In this document: positions 1-12,769 of the stretch, piece by piece | Numbering within the stretch: the first letter of the stretch is position 1 | Layout of the letters: each line of letters starts with the position of its first letter | Origin: Holothuria scabra | Taxonomy: Eukaryota; Echinodermata; Holothuroidea; Aspidochirotida; Holothuriidae | DNA length: 64,000 bases | Assembly: GCA_037179385.1 (NCBI GenBank) | Contig: CM074193.1 | Span: forward strand, 41,076,846 to 41,140,845 | Direction: 5' to 3' | Translations under genes and position numbers: made by a program | The notes under the pieces: generated by a model | Told to the model about the DNA's origin: nothing | Database searches by the model: none | The model's input: the letters and a program-made list of their open reading frames with translations, nothing else

Positions 1-76
1 GTACGTCTCGACCTCGGAATCGAACCCGGACCTTCCGCGTGAGACGCTGATGCCCTACTGTTAGACCAAACACGAG
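1..76 (-). repeat. tRNA-derived head (tRNA-Glu-like), SINE start or tRNA pseudogene
   Basis: Read on the minus strand, this has a good box A (TGGTCTAACAG) and a canonical box B (GGTTCGATTCC) at tRNA spacing, and the anticodon-arm region reads TCTCAC as in tRNA-Glu(CTC). The anticodon arm does not fold cleanly (the loop is a base short), which argues against a working tRNA. Any SINE body would lie to the left, outside the window, so a 5' SINE head and a lone tRNA pseudogene cannot be told apart. Confidence 0.55.
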
Positions 77-3000
77 ATCTACAACATGATTAAATCATTT
101 TGCCCATTTCATATATTCTGATAACAATTAAATCGAATTTGATGCATAAAAAATTTAGACAAGGTTTAAAAGAAAAAGAAACTGGACTTTTTCTATATAG
201 AATATAAAATTTCATACTGCAATGCCGTTTCGAAGTGAGAGATAATATTTCAAACTGGCGTAGTAATGAGGGTAATACTGTACATCACCTAACTGAATTC
301 TAAAAATAAGTTTTTCTTCTTTGAAATGGACCAAACGCTTGACTTCAAATGATGTGAAATGTTGCACCAGGTTGTACCCTAGCGTGGCTACGTACAGTAA
401 ATGCACAAAATGTGACAAGAAGGAGGTGAATACTCCATACTGTGAGATCCCTCCCTTGTGGGCGCAGACAGCAATCAGACTGCAGTTGTCACTACGCTAG
501 CAATATTTCATATCATGCCATTTGTCCTGCAAAATTTTGCTTGCTTCTTGGCAAAATGTTATGTGTATTATCTACAGAGCTAGTCGTCCCACTGGAATTG
601 TGAGTCTATTATGAATTTTACATTATCACACAAGTGGAAGTAACAATAACCCGTTGGGCCTTTTTCGGTACGGTAAAGATCAATCACAAATATAACCATT
701 GGGACACACAAATCATCACAGACACGACGGAGCATAGAGAAAAGGAAAGGCTAAAATTACAAAGCTTGACTAAAGGGCCACTGACCTATATATTTCAGAG
801 GCCTTAAACAATAGAGGTAGGTCACAAAGAGGATATAACTTAAGGAATCACGTGTCTGTAAAGGTAACTTTTTGGTGCCCCTTTTGTTTTAAAGCAACTC
901 TTCATAGAAGAGTGGTTGATGTATCACGTTTTCCCCAGGACTAGTGAAATAATTTGCAGGGTACAGTCGTAACTGAAACGAATGTCTGGAGTTTAGCTGA
1001 AGGGCACTCATCTACGTACTGGATGAATGCTATCACAAAAACTCGGATGCATTTCCCTTTGCTACGTTTAAATTGAGAAGCCTATCACACCATCTCTTGA
1101 ATTTTAAAGTTCATGGTTTTTGGTGTCGCCAATCTGAAGTTGCTTAATAAAATGGTGGTGTAATGTTAAACCTCTAAAGGAATCGGATTTACGTAGATAT
1201 TACCTCACATTGTATTCAGCGACTTTATTAAGTTCTCCTTAGTTGAGGAAGTTTTCAGCTTCACCAGGGTCCATGGAAACAAATTAAATTGGGGTTTTGT
1301 CTTCATGTAAAAGATTCAGTAGGTGTTTAAACAGAGTAGAAAAGTGGCCTTTTAAAGCTGGTATGCACCAATGTATTTCACACGTGCCTTTGTTCAAATC
1401 TTGCTCGATGTTTATGGGTTTTCTCCGATACGCCGGCTTTCACTTTCCGGCATCCAGGCTTTAATCCAACATGGCGGTAGGCAAGGCTTGACTCTAAAAT
1501 CGGTTGCCCATTAGACCGTGACCGGATTCCAAAGTGCCATCGAAGGAAACAACTATTTAGTTGACTTTACAGTTACTGTTTCCGATTTTCATCAGTGGTC
1601 TATTTGTTACAAAGCAAACGAAATGCAAACTGGCGTGTCTGAATTTACTAAATTATGGTATCACTTGCCTTAAATGCACTGTGGTCAATTTTATCTGTTC
1701 TGTTGTGTTTATCATTTTGATTTAATGAGTAAATATACACGAAAAAAAGACAAACACAAAATTCATGGCTGTGGTTGGGAGGGGCACTGTCTTGGTTTGC
1801 TGTCTGAATGGGAGATATTATGCCAACAGAACTTTTCACGCATGTAATGGTGAGTTTAGTTAAAATGTGATGGCAGGATCAAGTTGACTTTCATATGTAG
1901 TTCGGTACAGTGTTATAACTCAGCCCACTGCATACAGAATGTATACAGGGATTACAGAGGGAGTCTTGGTTGTTAGTGACGGTTGCGCGCTAAACGCGCC
2001 AAAATGCAAGCCAGTTTAGAAGTCCAGAATGTGTTCACTTTCTTAAAGACGAAGGACCAATCTGTATTTTCTAATTATCAGACATGTGGTTGAGAAAAGG
2101 AGCGAAGTGACAAGTAGAAGGAGTACATGCCCCGCAATGATCACAACGTTTGCAGACTATTAGAATACAATATAACTGCACGGGATAATTATTACCATTT
2201 GTAGATCCAGTATCCTCCGTTACTAAGTCATTATGTGGCAGAGGCAGAACTAATTCGACCTTAAATTTAATATGGTATGGAAATTTGAAATTCATCAACA
2301 CCAAAATTAAACACTCTATGTTTGAAATCTATCGCAAGAGATTTTCATTATCCTAAGTGATGTACGAATTAAAGAAACGTTAACTCCCAAAGAGGTGTGG
2401 TGATAAAATGCCAAGTTGCCAAGTTGTTAGAGGAACACCGCCTTGTAGTCCTAGAAAGGATAGGGGCATGGACAAGACGACTCCAGTGCGTGACATGGTC
2501 TTATGGGACTGTTCTCATGGAGTGCCATTTGACTTTTGTTCGACTTCCAATACAATCTGAATGTCTAATTTTCCGCATAACTGAGCCATAGTATCTACCT
2601 TAGAAATATTAAAGGGATAAGTGTGAGGTGGGGGGGGGGTGCATAGCAGCCATCGCTCGAACTGCCATCGTAGTTAAGAAAAGGAGTAGAAAATTGTTGT
2701 ACAATATCTCCAAAATAACCTGAGAAGGTAGTGTACCGTTTAAGAATGGAGAAAGAAAGTACAATTAAGAGGAAATAATCACTAGTTAACAGGTTAATCA
2801 CTTCTTATAATTTACCCCCTTGAGATATTTCAGAAACCGTCCATCTGGCATTAAAAATTTTGTTTGGAATGGATAGGTCCACAAGTCAGGTAGCTTTCCT
2901 ATAAATATACAACAGGGCAACAATGATGGAAGTGCACAATTACTGAAGGTTCCAAAAAAATTTCTGACTATTTGTAATTAACCTTGGTAAAATTTTGCAT

Positions 3001-6000
3001 ATTATATCACATACATACTCACCCCTGAGCATCAGGCGAATTGTAAACTTTGTTTCCATTCGTTGAATATGTTTTGAGTATATTTTATGTTCATCGCAGC
3101 GTTTTGCAACACGTATAAAGCTATATCTCAAATGCGTCTTTTAGCTGAGGGATGTGATGTGTATAAAATAAATAGTATTTCGAAACCCTTTCGGGTATCC
3201 ACAGAATAATATAAGATCTCATAGCTTACCAAAGTTTGGTTAACTAAATATAAGTAGGAACTCGAAGGCATTGAACACAAGAAGGCTGCAGTAGCAACAG
3301 CAATTTGATGGTTAATGAGACTAAATAGATCTGTAAATTTGCCACTTAAGCAAATACTTTCCTGGCTGGAAGCATCGCAAACCTGTTATCAGATTCCTTA
3401 AATTGACTATAATTTTCATTACACCACGGGAGACCTTTCTTTCTGACGTTTCAGGCGAGCGTGGTTTATTCATGTTTATCTTTGAATTCAGTAGTTATAC
3501 TCTGACGTGATTTGTTTCATCTCAGTGCTACTTTCTTTGAGGCATACATCTTTGTACTTCTATCATAATACACGTTACTGTCTCGTGGTTTGCCACTCTT
3601 ACAATAACACCCAAGTCCACTGTGATTTCTCCCGGCCATATTCTACCGATTTTGTTTAACACGATGTAAGAAAGTAGATTATTGGTCTCAACGTAGAATG
3701 ATTAAAACACTTGAGATGAATGCGGCAATGAATTAAACATGTACCTGGGAATCGTTTATCCAGGTTGTACCTTCACCTTTGGGTTTCTAACGTTTTAATC
3801 AATACGTAATAGTTCCAACCAACAAACCAAGCCGAAGGGCAAACCGGAGAAAATTTTCCTCCGTCTAAACCCTTAAAGTATTTAGACTTAATCACATTAC
3901 ATGTATCATTATGCACTCGTGCAGCACCAATATATCATTGCAACGACTTTAAAGACAGTTTTTGAAAATGAAAAGTCAGAACTCTAAATTTTTCTAACGC
4001 TTTTTCACTTGCTTAAAGTTGATGCCAAATCGATAAAGTTACTTATATGGAGTTTTGCGGCTTAGTTTCTTACCAATTTTAACATCTGACGAACTTTTCA
4101 TGCGATTGCATCATATGCAAGATATGCATATTAGAAAATTAGTTTAAGGAATTGACAAATATTACAAACGTTACGTTGACTTAAAAGATACACCTCTGCA
4201 TGCCAACATGCAAATATATGTTTCTTCAGCAGCCTAAGTGACGATCCGATTCGGTTTTTAAAAGATGACCGTGGTCTCTTGAAAATGCAATAGAATGTAA
4301 GCTAGATTTTGGATTACGTCACAAATTACTTTTGTAGTAACTTGGATTGCGAATCGATTCGAAATTATATCATAATGTCACATCAGTGGTAGCGTATTGA
4401 AAACGGTCGCATTATTGACGTTGCGTTGAATTAGTTCGTAGTCGGAGAAGACCTGCACATTTTTGTGACGTCATCCAGAATCCAGCAAAGTTTTTATTGC
4501 ATTTTCGTGAGACGAAATGTCGTCTTTAAGGTAAAGTTCGTGAAGATACAGACACTTTTTCAAATAATGTTCAACCAGGATACAAAAAAAAAAAAAAAAC
4601 AATATCATTTCCGGTGTAACTATGTGATGAAAAACTTGACTAATAATGGCAAGAGTAGGCGCCTAAGCATTGCGATATTCCCTGTCACGGTTACAAATGT
4701 TAAAATATCTCTGTTAATTTAAACAACAAAAAGTAAAAGAGAAGCATAAAGTATGAAGAAATGTTTTGGTAATAAGTTTCCAGAATGTTTCTCTAATCGG
4801 TATTAACTCTTTCTTGTTTTGTTTTTGTTATTTTAATCAAATGTAATTAGTGTGGTAGTGCCGTCCAAACCCCTAAACAGCTGAACAACGTATCAATATC
4901 AGTATAATATCACCTCAATGAACCCCTTTAAAGTTCTACTACAAACTGGTGGTAAGTGAAAAATTATTTGTCTTGCATCCAATTAATCAAAATAGGGGAG
5001 GGCTAATAATGCGTCTTAAAATAAGAACAATGGTATGTTTGAAAGTAGTAAGTTTTATTCATTGACTAAGCCTTTTTTAATACATATCGCACACATACTG
5101 ACGAACAACTGCTTAAAGAAACAAAATATAGTACAGCAGTTTACTAAATTTCTTTCTTTTTAGTGTACTGGAAACCTAGACGCACATGAATGGCTACATT
5201 TTAACTATTTTCTTACAACTTTAACCACTTGTAATTTTTTATTCTACGTGTGATTAAGAGAATCATGTAACTTAGAAAGTTGAGGCAATCTTACTGTCCA
5301 TCCTTCCTGTACATCAACGTTGGCCAGTTGCTGATAGCTGGCGTGTTTATTAGACTGTAACAAAATGACTGATGGTGATAATGGAAATCTCCTTCAAAAG
5401 TTTTCACTATTATCCTTAGGGTATTCACAAAATGGACGATCAATCATGGTTCCCTTTAAGCGAAGAATCCGTCACCTTATAAGATCGCCATGTTTAAACT
5501 AAGGACAATTCACTTGAGCATCGATGCTTTAGATATTATGAAGCAACATTCATTCAGACAGATAGAGAGAGAATCGGAGAGAGAGAGAGAAAAGAGTTGA
5601 TTGACCACTTGGATATCCAATCGTCAACAAGAAACTAGAAAATAAAATGTTGTCAAGTTTTAAGTTGAAGACTAAATGAAAAATTCCTTTTGTGGTTATT
5701 GTTTCTACAAATTGACTTATTTCAAGTGTGCAAATTTTGTGCAGAGCGACTGGTTCTGTTCACTATTTGCTCATTAACGTAAAGTATAAGAATGTCAGTT
5801 AGTAGTATGATCAATTTGGTGATACAATACTATGATAATTAAAACTAATTTGACAAACTCAGAGAACAGCCAGAGTTGGTAGAATTTAGGAATTACTGAA
5901 AACTGTCGTGACATTTGTTTACGTTTGAAATATTTGAACATACTGCAGTAGTGATAAAGCATGTTTACAAACGAAACTGAAATCTTTATCACATTCAAAT

Positions 6001-6195
6001 TTTTTCGCCCTGTTAATATGCCGCAGTGTTGGCAGTATGGGTGGCTGGCTGACCGGTAATTGATAAGTTACATGCAGTTCGATATATTCTTTTGGAAGAA
6101 AATTGAGTTTTAAGAAAAGTTCGGTTTCCTTTTTCGAAATGAACATCGAATGAAATTTGAAATTTGATATCTAGTTTTAAGTTTTTAATCTAAGT
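77..6195. other. No supported gene; unique-looking AT-rich DNA
   Basis: Frames are short and stop-rich on both strands. Visible items are a G run near 2632-2640, an A run at 4585-4600, a perfect CRE palindrome TGACGTCA at 4466-4473, and a GA-rich patch near 5571-5602. A weak minus-strand exon-like stretch (acceptor-like CTGCAG, about 65 bp, donor GTAAGC near 3227) was seen but is too short to call. Confidence 0.5.
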
Positions 6196-6197
6196 CT

Positions 6198-6795
6198 AAT
6201 CAGTTCGGGAGATAACCGTTTTCGGGGGAAAATGAGAATTCACCCGATCGGGAGAAAATTTGAAGCATGAATATTCATGAGCACTTAGTTTGTACCTCTT
6301 CACAGTCGTCGCTTTGTTTTATAAATGTGGATATGTTCAATTACAAGGTAATTGTTCACCACCTCAGACAGAAATCTTAAGAAACTTAAGAACGTACTAA
6401 TGGGCTCAGTTGCCTGCACGAGTAACTTACACAACTTACTGCAGAAAAAAAATTGAACAGATCTTGCGGTTGTGTCGAGTCTATAATTTAAGCTTAGGAC
6501 ACAGAACGTGGCAAAATTGCTCGATATCTCAAAATTTGCGCGGTGAACCACCAAACACGATCCGGCTTTTTTGTTCCCCTATAGCAACAAAGTTTCTAAA
6601 TATTCCAAAATTTTTTTTCCTAAGACCGATTAAATTTTCCAGGTGTTTTGAACGTTTGTTTCCGTTTAAATTGCGCGGTAGGATCGCAAAGCATCAGGGG
6701 AGAAATTTGAAAACGGCGCCACCCATGGCCGTATTTTCCCCCGATCTGATGAAAAACCATTTTCCCCCGAAAGAGGTTACCTCAACCCAATTAAA
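6198..6795. mobile_element. Foldback element with about 50-bp inverted ends (MITE-like)
   Basis: The left end (6205-6255) and the reverse complement of the right end (6738-6795) share two blocks: TTTCGGGGGAAAATG, and about 18 bases further in GATCGGGRGAAAAT. They also share an outer GAGRTAACC. The arms are about 50 bp and the element about 590 bp. No target-site duplication was resolved, so the outer limits are approximate. The 145-codon open frame at 6410-6847 lies across it and looks accidental. Confidence 0.6.
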
Positions 6796-6927
6796 GATAC
6801 ATATTGAGCTCATGAAAGATTTCCTTTACATGCAAGGAGATAAATAATATGTTTTACAGAGGAAGAAGCAATTTTGTCTCACAGAGATAAATTTGGACTG
6901 TGTATAGTGATGGAATGGCCTGATTTA

Positions 6928-7090
6928 GTCGATCGTCATTAGGGTCCATCAGTTTCAATCTTTTCATTTTTTCAGCTGTATCATGAATTGTTGCTCAACA
7001 GGAATATCTCTTAAATCCGTTAATATGAGGAAGACATTAAAATTGAGAAGACCAAAGTTGATGGACCCCACTTACGGCCGACTTCACTTG
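6928..7090. mobile_element. Small inverted-repeat element, GGTCCATCA family, copy 1
   Basis: GGGTCCATCA on the left and TGATGGACCC on the right form inverted ends, with a subterminal GTCGGCCRTAA-type block on the right arm. A second copy with the same ends and similar interior (…ATCATGGATTGTTG… versus …ATCATGAATTGTTG…) lies at 34220-34414. It is non-coding, so a MITE is the simplest reading. Confidence 0.5.
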
Positions 7091-7093
7091 ATG

Positions 7094-7209
7094 CTTGGCA
7101 GCTTGGACTCGTTTACACAATGTTATCGGCCAAGCTCATTGTTATACTGTACTTGGCAGCTTGGACTCGTTTACACAGTGTTATCGGTCAAGCTCACTGT
7201 TATACTTGC
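7094..7209 (+). repeat. 58-bp tandem duplication
   Basis: A unit beginning CTTGGCAGCTTGGACTCG at 7094 is repeated at 7152 with only a few base changes, giving two head-to-tail copies. It starts just beyond the right end of the 6.93-7.09 kb inverted-repeat element. Confidence 0.8.
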
Positions 7210-7730
7210 ATTAAACATCCGATTTTTTGAGATCATTTTTTGGACTAAATCAGGAACTCCCATCACAAAAACCCTGGTAGACATATATTCAAATGAAAGG
7301 GTGTAAAGTGGAAGTCCTCATTTAAATTCTGCAAAAAATTCTTTCAAGGGTAATGACTGGTGCAAAAGATGTTTCAAGATACAAATAAAACTTTAACCTG
7401 TTTGTACCCTTTTAGAAACCGTTCAAAGTTCAACATTTCCGGTCGAAGGTGCAACTGGTCGGCATGAAATCTCTTTTGAAATTCTGTTCATTCATAAATC
7501 CACATTAGTTCAGATTAAACAAAATTTACTAGAGCATATCAAAAGATTTTGCTTTGAATTCTTTCCGCTTCCGATCGTCAGCCCGGACTGATGGGTTCAA
7601 ATTAAAAGCGATCGTCTTAGAGTGCATAAGGCTTATGATGTAGTGTGTTTACCCAGCAAAAAACCCGCGTTGTAGTAAGGAAGCGACCTGGATGGTAACG
7701 GTTCTCAAATAAAAAGGACTACCTTGAGGC
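7210..7730. other. No supported feature
   Basis: Stop-rich in all frames. I saw no repeat shared with the rest of the window. Confidence 0.5.
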
Positions 7731-8150
7731 CAGGTCACACTTCTGCGATATCGGATCGGATTTCGTTCGGATTTTTTTGAGTTTTAATTAATATCTCCTC
7801 AATCGCTGGTCGAAAAGAAACAAAAAATTGCCAACATGTGAGGATATGTGAATTGTATCACAGGACTACGAAATTCTAAGTTATAGGTCTACCAATTATT
7901 CCATGACGTCACATATGTAGAGAACTTTAACCGGATACGCATAGTCCGATAAAAGCTAGTATTTAGTATTTGTTAATGTGACGTCACGAAAATAAGTAGT
8001 TTGTAATTCATTTCCGTGGGCCTCTCGTACCGATATATTTACACAGGATGGCAAAATTGTGGTTCTTTCCGACAATGGGTGGAGGAGATTTTAACTGAAG
8101 CTCACAAAAACGGATAGTTTTCTGATCGAATATCGCTGTAGGGTGGCCTG
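7731..8150 (+). mobile_element. CRE-carrying inverted-repeat element, copy 1
   Basis: The inverted ends read CAGGTCACAC…GCGATATCGG on the left and, as reverse complement of the right, CAGGCCACCC…AGCGATATTCG. Inside each end is a TTAAAATCTCCTC-type block. Copies at 48271-48674 and 57100-57515 have the same architecture and length (about 400 bp). Two perfect TGACGTCA palindromes lie inside (7904-7911 and 7979-7986); the first is conserved in all three copies. No coding capacity, so a non-autonomous DNA transposon. No convincing target-site duplication. Confidence 0.75.
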
Positions 8151-10085
8151 GGCTTTATTGGAAGACAAAATCCGATACACAACTCTAAGTAGTTAAATGC
8201 GGAATATAAGGGTACAGTTAAACGTTCTCCAATGACAGATCATGCATTTTTCCCTTTAAAAGGACATTAAGTTGACTATATTTTACATGTATTGGTACTT
8301 TCATACTTTCTGTCAACTATGAGAAAGAATAAAGAACAGAATGGCTTAAAAATCAGGACTGTGTATTCACTGTAAATTCTGGTAAATGAGGGAAAATGTT
8401 ACATGTTTGAATTAAATTTTGTCATCCAAAATTGAAGTTGTCCCTGATTTGATTCATTTAGTTTTTAGAGTAAAACTAGTGAAGTTTTATTGGGTAGCCA
8501 CTTTTACGTGACACGGCTTTTCTAAGAATATTGCTTTACCTAATGGACAGAGATCTGTTATTGGACTGTTGTTACAAGTACCAGACTCCCAAGAACTGGT
8601 TTGTCCATCGTTTACAAATCTTGAGTTAGTCTTCTCATGCCTCCTTTGCCTAACCTGAATTAAGGTACATTTTCAGTAACTGGATCTATTTTATGTCCGC
8701 TTTCATCGTCAATTTCAACTTGAAATGAGTGGAATACTTCAACTGTCAACCTATCTAGTTGAGAGTTTTCAAGTATGAGAACCAAGGGACGACGAGAGAG
8801 CTCTTTGCTAATTAAGTGACGAGGTATTGTCACAACTTTGTTTTAATTAAGACAGCTGAAGACAGAAGCCGACTTTGGTGCGTCTGACAAAATTATCTAC
8901 ATTATGTCTTCAAAGATATATTGCATTGCATAAAAGCATAATTAATGACAATAATACCATCTTTTCTGTATCTTAACATGGCCTATTCCGAAATATGTAC
9001 TGTCATTAAACGATCAATTAGCCTCAGTAAAACGAACATTTTTAAGTTTGAAAGTAAACGTATGCATACACATAAACGATTGTATAGAACTGATTTAGTA
9101 TTTTCCGAACCGTCTCCCCCAGATCAAGTGCATGTCTATAAATAAAATCATAAAATGCTATTCTAGACGCCAGTTCTCGCCTACATAGTCATTAGCATTT
9201 AGCATTTAATGTTTGAGGATATGCAGAAAAGGTTGGCATGGGCATAAGCAGGAAAACATTGTCCGTAAATTGTTGTGTTCATTTTGAATTACAAATAATA
9301 TACGAATTAGAAGGAATAAATGTGCATACGGTCGAAGGTTTATAATAACCTTATTATTGCATTGTATACTTAACGTTTGCGTAGATCATGTATTTTGAGA
9401 CCAAATTTCGATTTTCGAGTAGACAAAAGTTCCGACACTCTCTATAAGAGGAACTTACTTAATTTTGTTTTTCTGTTTGACCCTTTTTTGCTACCATGCA
9501 CTTGTTATAAGAAAAACATTTAAATCGAGCGGTTTTACACCGGTGACTTGGGGATTAAGCCCCTCAAATTTACCAAACCTCTCGAGACTCAGGAAAAAGT
9601 TTTATAGACTTGTATAAATGACTACCTAGCTCAGATAAAAGCGTTATACTCTTCATTCGTTTTATGCTCCCCTTGCATATACAACATGTTGTCCCTAACA
9701 ATGGTCTTCGTTTTGGTATTACTTGACAATTTCTTAACATTCCGTTTTGAGAAACATATAAATAGCAAAGTAACGTGCATGGTATAGTTTAATTGTGTTC
9801 ACGAAATCAATTCAAAATAAGAATTCAATTGGCTACGAATGATCAGTATTCACATAAGATCATCAAATACAACTGATCGAATATGTTAATCTGAAAATAA
9901 AAAAAAAATATACGGTCATTTCACACTGGATCATGTTTATTCTGCCAAATACACTTCTGAAAATAAACAGTCCTCAGTAGAATACTTAAGTGAATGGCAG
10001 CATGGACATGTAAGAATATGGTTCTTTCGATAAAAGATAACCTGTTCCCAACTATGAAATGCCGAGTCACATGGGCTTCTAAACA
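8151..10085. other. No supported gene
   Basis: Only short frames, such as a 66-codon frame at 8945-9145 that lacks splice or codon support. No repeat relationships were noticed beyond general AT-richness. Confidence 0.45.
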
Positions 10086-10290
10086 TTTGTCTGATATCAA
10101 TGCATGCGACCTTGAATGTCCCACATTACACAGTATACACTGTGCACTGAGAGTTTTCGGATTACATTCTAAGTCTTATATACTCAACCATCAGACCATG
10201 AAGCAATAAGCTGACTGACTGAGACTGTGTTTGGATGAGGATCAGTTGTGGGAGGAGCATATGTAAATAATTCATAATTATTAATAATTT
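10085..10290 (+). repeat. Dispersed repeat, 'GAAGCAATAA' family, copy 1
   Basis: Shares with 11925-12170, 41895-42165 and 61575-61830 an ordered set of words: a CACAGTATACACTG-like block, GAAGCAATAA, GTGTTTGGATGAGGAT, and GTGGGAGGAGC. The copies are diverged and all lie in the same orientation. The ends are not defined and the class is unknown. Confidence 0.55.
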
Positions 10291-10503
10291 TTATGAAATA
10301 TAAAATAGGAGGATTGCAATTGTATGACGCGAGAGGGCTCGACCCATAATGTATCGTTCATGTATAGCGTTGCTTAACGTTGCTTATTCATACATAATTT
10401 TTATTTAAAAGACGAAAAAGAACAAAAATCGTTTGCAAATAACTACCTTTAAACAGAACATCCGACAACAATGAAGTAGCCTTAAATGAGCGTCCTAAAT
10501 CCA

Positions 10504-10739
10504 TTAGGACCGACTGCACGGTCAAGTGGTTAGAGCGGGGTTTAGTTGTAAGAGCCGACCTCCTGACTTGCAGTCGGGAGGTCGGTAATTCGAGTCCTGG
10601 CCCCTTGCCGCTCAGCATAAGCAATGGAGTAGGAAAAACAAACCAGTGACCCATAACTTGAAAAAGGCCGTGGCCGGCTTGACTGAATCAGTTGGTTTGA
10701 AACTGGGCCGTAAAGTTCCATCCAACCTTACCTAGCCTA
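10504..10739 (+). mobile_element. SINE A, full-length tRNA-derived SINE
   Basis: The head contains a tRNA-like GGTCAAGTGGTTAGAG box A and a box B near ATTCGAGTCC. The body includes AAGGCCGTGGCCGGCTTGA and AACTGGGCCGTAAAGTTCC, and the tail is CCTTACCTAGCCTA. A perfect 11-bp target-site duplication, TCCTAAATCCA, flanks it at 10493-10503 and 10740-10750, which fixes both ends. The anticodon-arm region carries an unusual local palindrome (CCGACCTCC…GGAGGTCGG). Confidence 0.93.
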
Positions 10740-10750
10740 TCCTAAATCCA

Positions 10751-11924
10751 GCATCATGCGTTTATTTCGGGATAATGCATGGTCCATGACTACTGTGTAC
10801 CAATAGAATTTGATGATTATAACTAAGTGTAAATGAATAGTAAATGGACATGATATCAATTTCAAACATTTGGTATAGAGGACAGTTGCCTGAAATATAA
10901 AGATATTGGAAAACATTTTTAACTACCATAGGTTTTGTAATTGTCCTCCAAAGGAAGGATGCAATTAACTTAAAAATATCCTCAATAAATCTTCGGTAGA
11001 CATAATCGTCCTGAAGGGGATACTGCCTGCTGTAATTTACCTTTATAATACCCGTCATGTGCAACGGTGTAGTAAAAATGTGGGCATTTCTAATTTAGCT
11101 CAATTTCATTGTCATTGTAAATGACATTCTACGGCGGATAATGAATATCACCAGTGGTGTTAGGATTGATCAGTTCCTTGTAGAATTCGCAAAGTTGAAC
11201 GGCCGTAAAAATTATCCCTCCCGGCTTCCCTTATTCGCATCTCTCAGACTAGAAGGTGGACGGAAATAAGCTCTATATCAAAACAAGAAGGTTCGCATTT
11301 GATGAAGTATAATTATATTGATCTCATAACATTAACGAACAAAGCCAGATCGCACAAAATGGTATTATTCAACAACTATTTTATTGTAATAGTTTTACTA
11401 GCCGTTGAGGCTTTTTAAAACTGACCATTTGAAAATAACCCAAGGGGTTCACTTTCCCTTACATATATAGTAATATTCCAATATGTTTGAGATATAAATG
11501 GTTTTACCTGAGGGACTGATACCACAATTAACTCTACTTAATGCTTGTTTAAAAAAGATACATGTGATCGCCTTAATCGATTATTAAAGATAGTTTTCTA
11601 GGCAAGGAGTTAAAAATCTCTCTTTGTGGTATTGCATAAACGTAATGTTTACACATGATCCAATTGACTTTCATAATGATGTTAATCTTGTGAACATGGC
11701 GACTTTACCAGTGAAGAATAAGGTACTCATTCGTTTGAAGCGAAAAAAAGAGGAAAACAGCTGGACATGTGCCCAGTTTGCTGAAATGTGGATTTAAAAG
11801 CAATAAAAATGTAAGTATCCAGTGTAGCATGTAGCAACTTTTCATGCAATGCTTTTCATGCAATGAACTCTCACCAATGGCAAATACAATGTTTGTAGTA
11901 TTCTAGAGATATTGTAAATTGGCA
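10751..11924. other. No supported gene
   Basis: A 100-codon minus-strand frame at 10762-11064 has no splice or compositional support. A 14-bp unit CTTTTCATGCAATG is duplicated in tandem near 11846. Confidence 0.45.
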
Positions 11925-12170
11925 CACCCCTATGACTGACAGCAAATTAAAAAATGCAGAGAATGTTGTTCATCTCACAAAGCATTTACTGTACTGAGAG
12001 TGCTTTGATATAGGGTGTCTGAAGCGTGCACCCTGAAGCAATAAACAGAAATTACGGTGCCCGGATGAGGATGAGTTTTAGTTATGGGAGAGGTTTAAGT
12101 AATTAGGTTTGGGGAAATCAAACTCTGTGGTGTGAGAGGATTTTGGCTTTATGTTCTTAAATGTAATGAT
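11925..12170 (+). repeat. Dispersed repeat, 'GAAGCAATAA' family, copy 2
   Basis: Aligns with 41895-42165 over GACTGACAGC, TACTGTACTGAGA, CCTGAAGCAATAAAC, GGATGAGGATGAG, and GGGAGAGGTTTAAGTAA. This gives a family length of roughly 250 bp. Confidence 0.6.
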
Positions 12171-12644
12171 AAAAAACCAAAATTTCAAATTTGTCCTAAA
12201 CTTAACGTACTGTTTTAGTCTTGTAAAATGTATTGACATGACACCTGGACACAGATAATATTGTAATAGGAAGAGGGCAAAGAAATGAAATGGTCGTATC
12301 ATCCAAGTTTTATTAATAGCTTATTGGACACAATATGAACTAATATATAACTATAAGTTATGTTTGGCGGTTTGCTCAGGTTTGAACATTGCAAATGGGA
12401 TCACAGTTTTTGTTTACCGCTACTTGGTAAACTTTCGGACTAGCTCGTAAGAAAAGATTTTAGTAATAGCACCCTTAAAAGAGGCATGATAATGAAAAAG
12501 GAACAAATGAGTCAATATTAAATTGTTCGAGGTAATGATATTTCTTACATATTTATAGAACAAATGTTTATTTTTATACACAGAGAGGGAGAGAAGATGT
12601 CGAAGAATGTTTAGATGAAAGTCTTGCTGCCCTCTTTACCTTTT

Positions 12645-12757
12645 AAGTATAGGGAAATCAAGCCAGTGAGCAAAAACTGGAAGAAAGGCCGTGGCGGGCT
12701 TGAATTGAACAAATTGGTTGAAAACTGGGCCGCAGAACTCCATCTGACTAAATAGCT
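12645..12757 (+). mobile_element. SINE B, 5'-truncated copy
   Basis: Only the 3' body is present: CCAGTGAGCAAAAACTGG, AAAGGCCGTGGCGGGCTTGA and AACTGGGCCGCAGAACTCC. A perfect 12-bp target-site duplication, TCTTTACCTTTT, flanks it at 12633-12644 and 12758-12769. Truncation at the head with an intact 3' end is what incomplete target-primed reverse transcription leaves. Confidence 0.9.
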
Positions 12758-12769
12758 TCTTTACCTTTT

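Noticed and set aside
1..76. Functional tRNA-Glu gene on the minus strand
   Set aside because: The boxes are good but the anticodon arm does not pair properly, and the sequence meets the window edge, so a SINE head or pseudogene is more likely.
6410..6847. 145-codon plus-strand open frame as a gene
   Set aside because: It lies across the inverted-repeat foldback element, runs through its right arm, has no recognisable motif and has AT-driven composition.
10693..12736. Independent homology between 10.7 and 12.7 kb as a segmental duplication
   Set aside because: The similarity is limited to the SINE bodies, each with its own exact target-site duplication.
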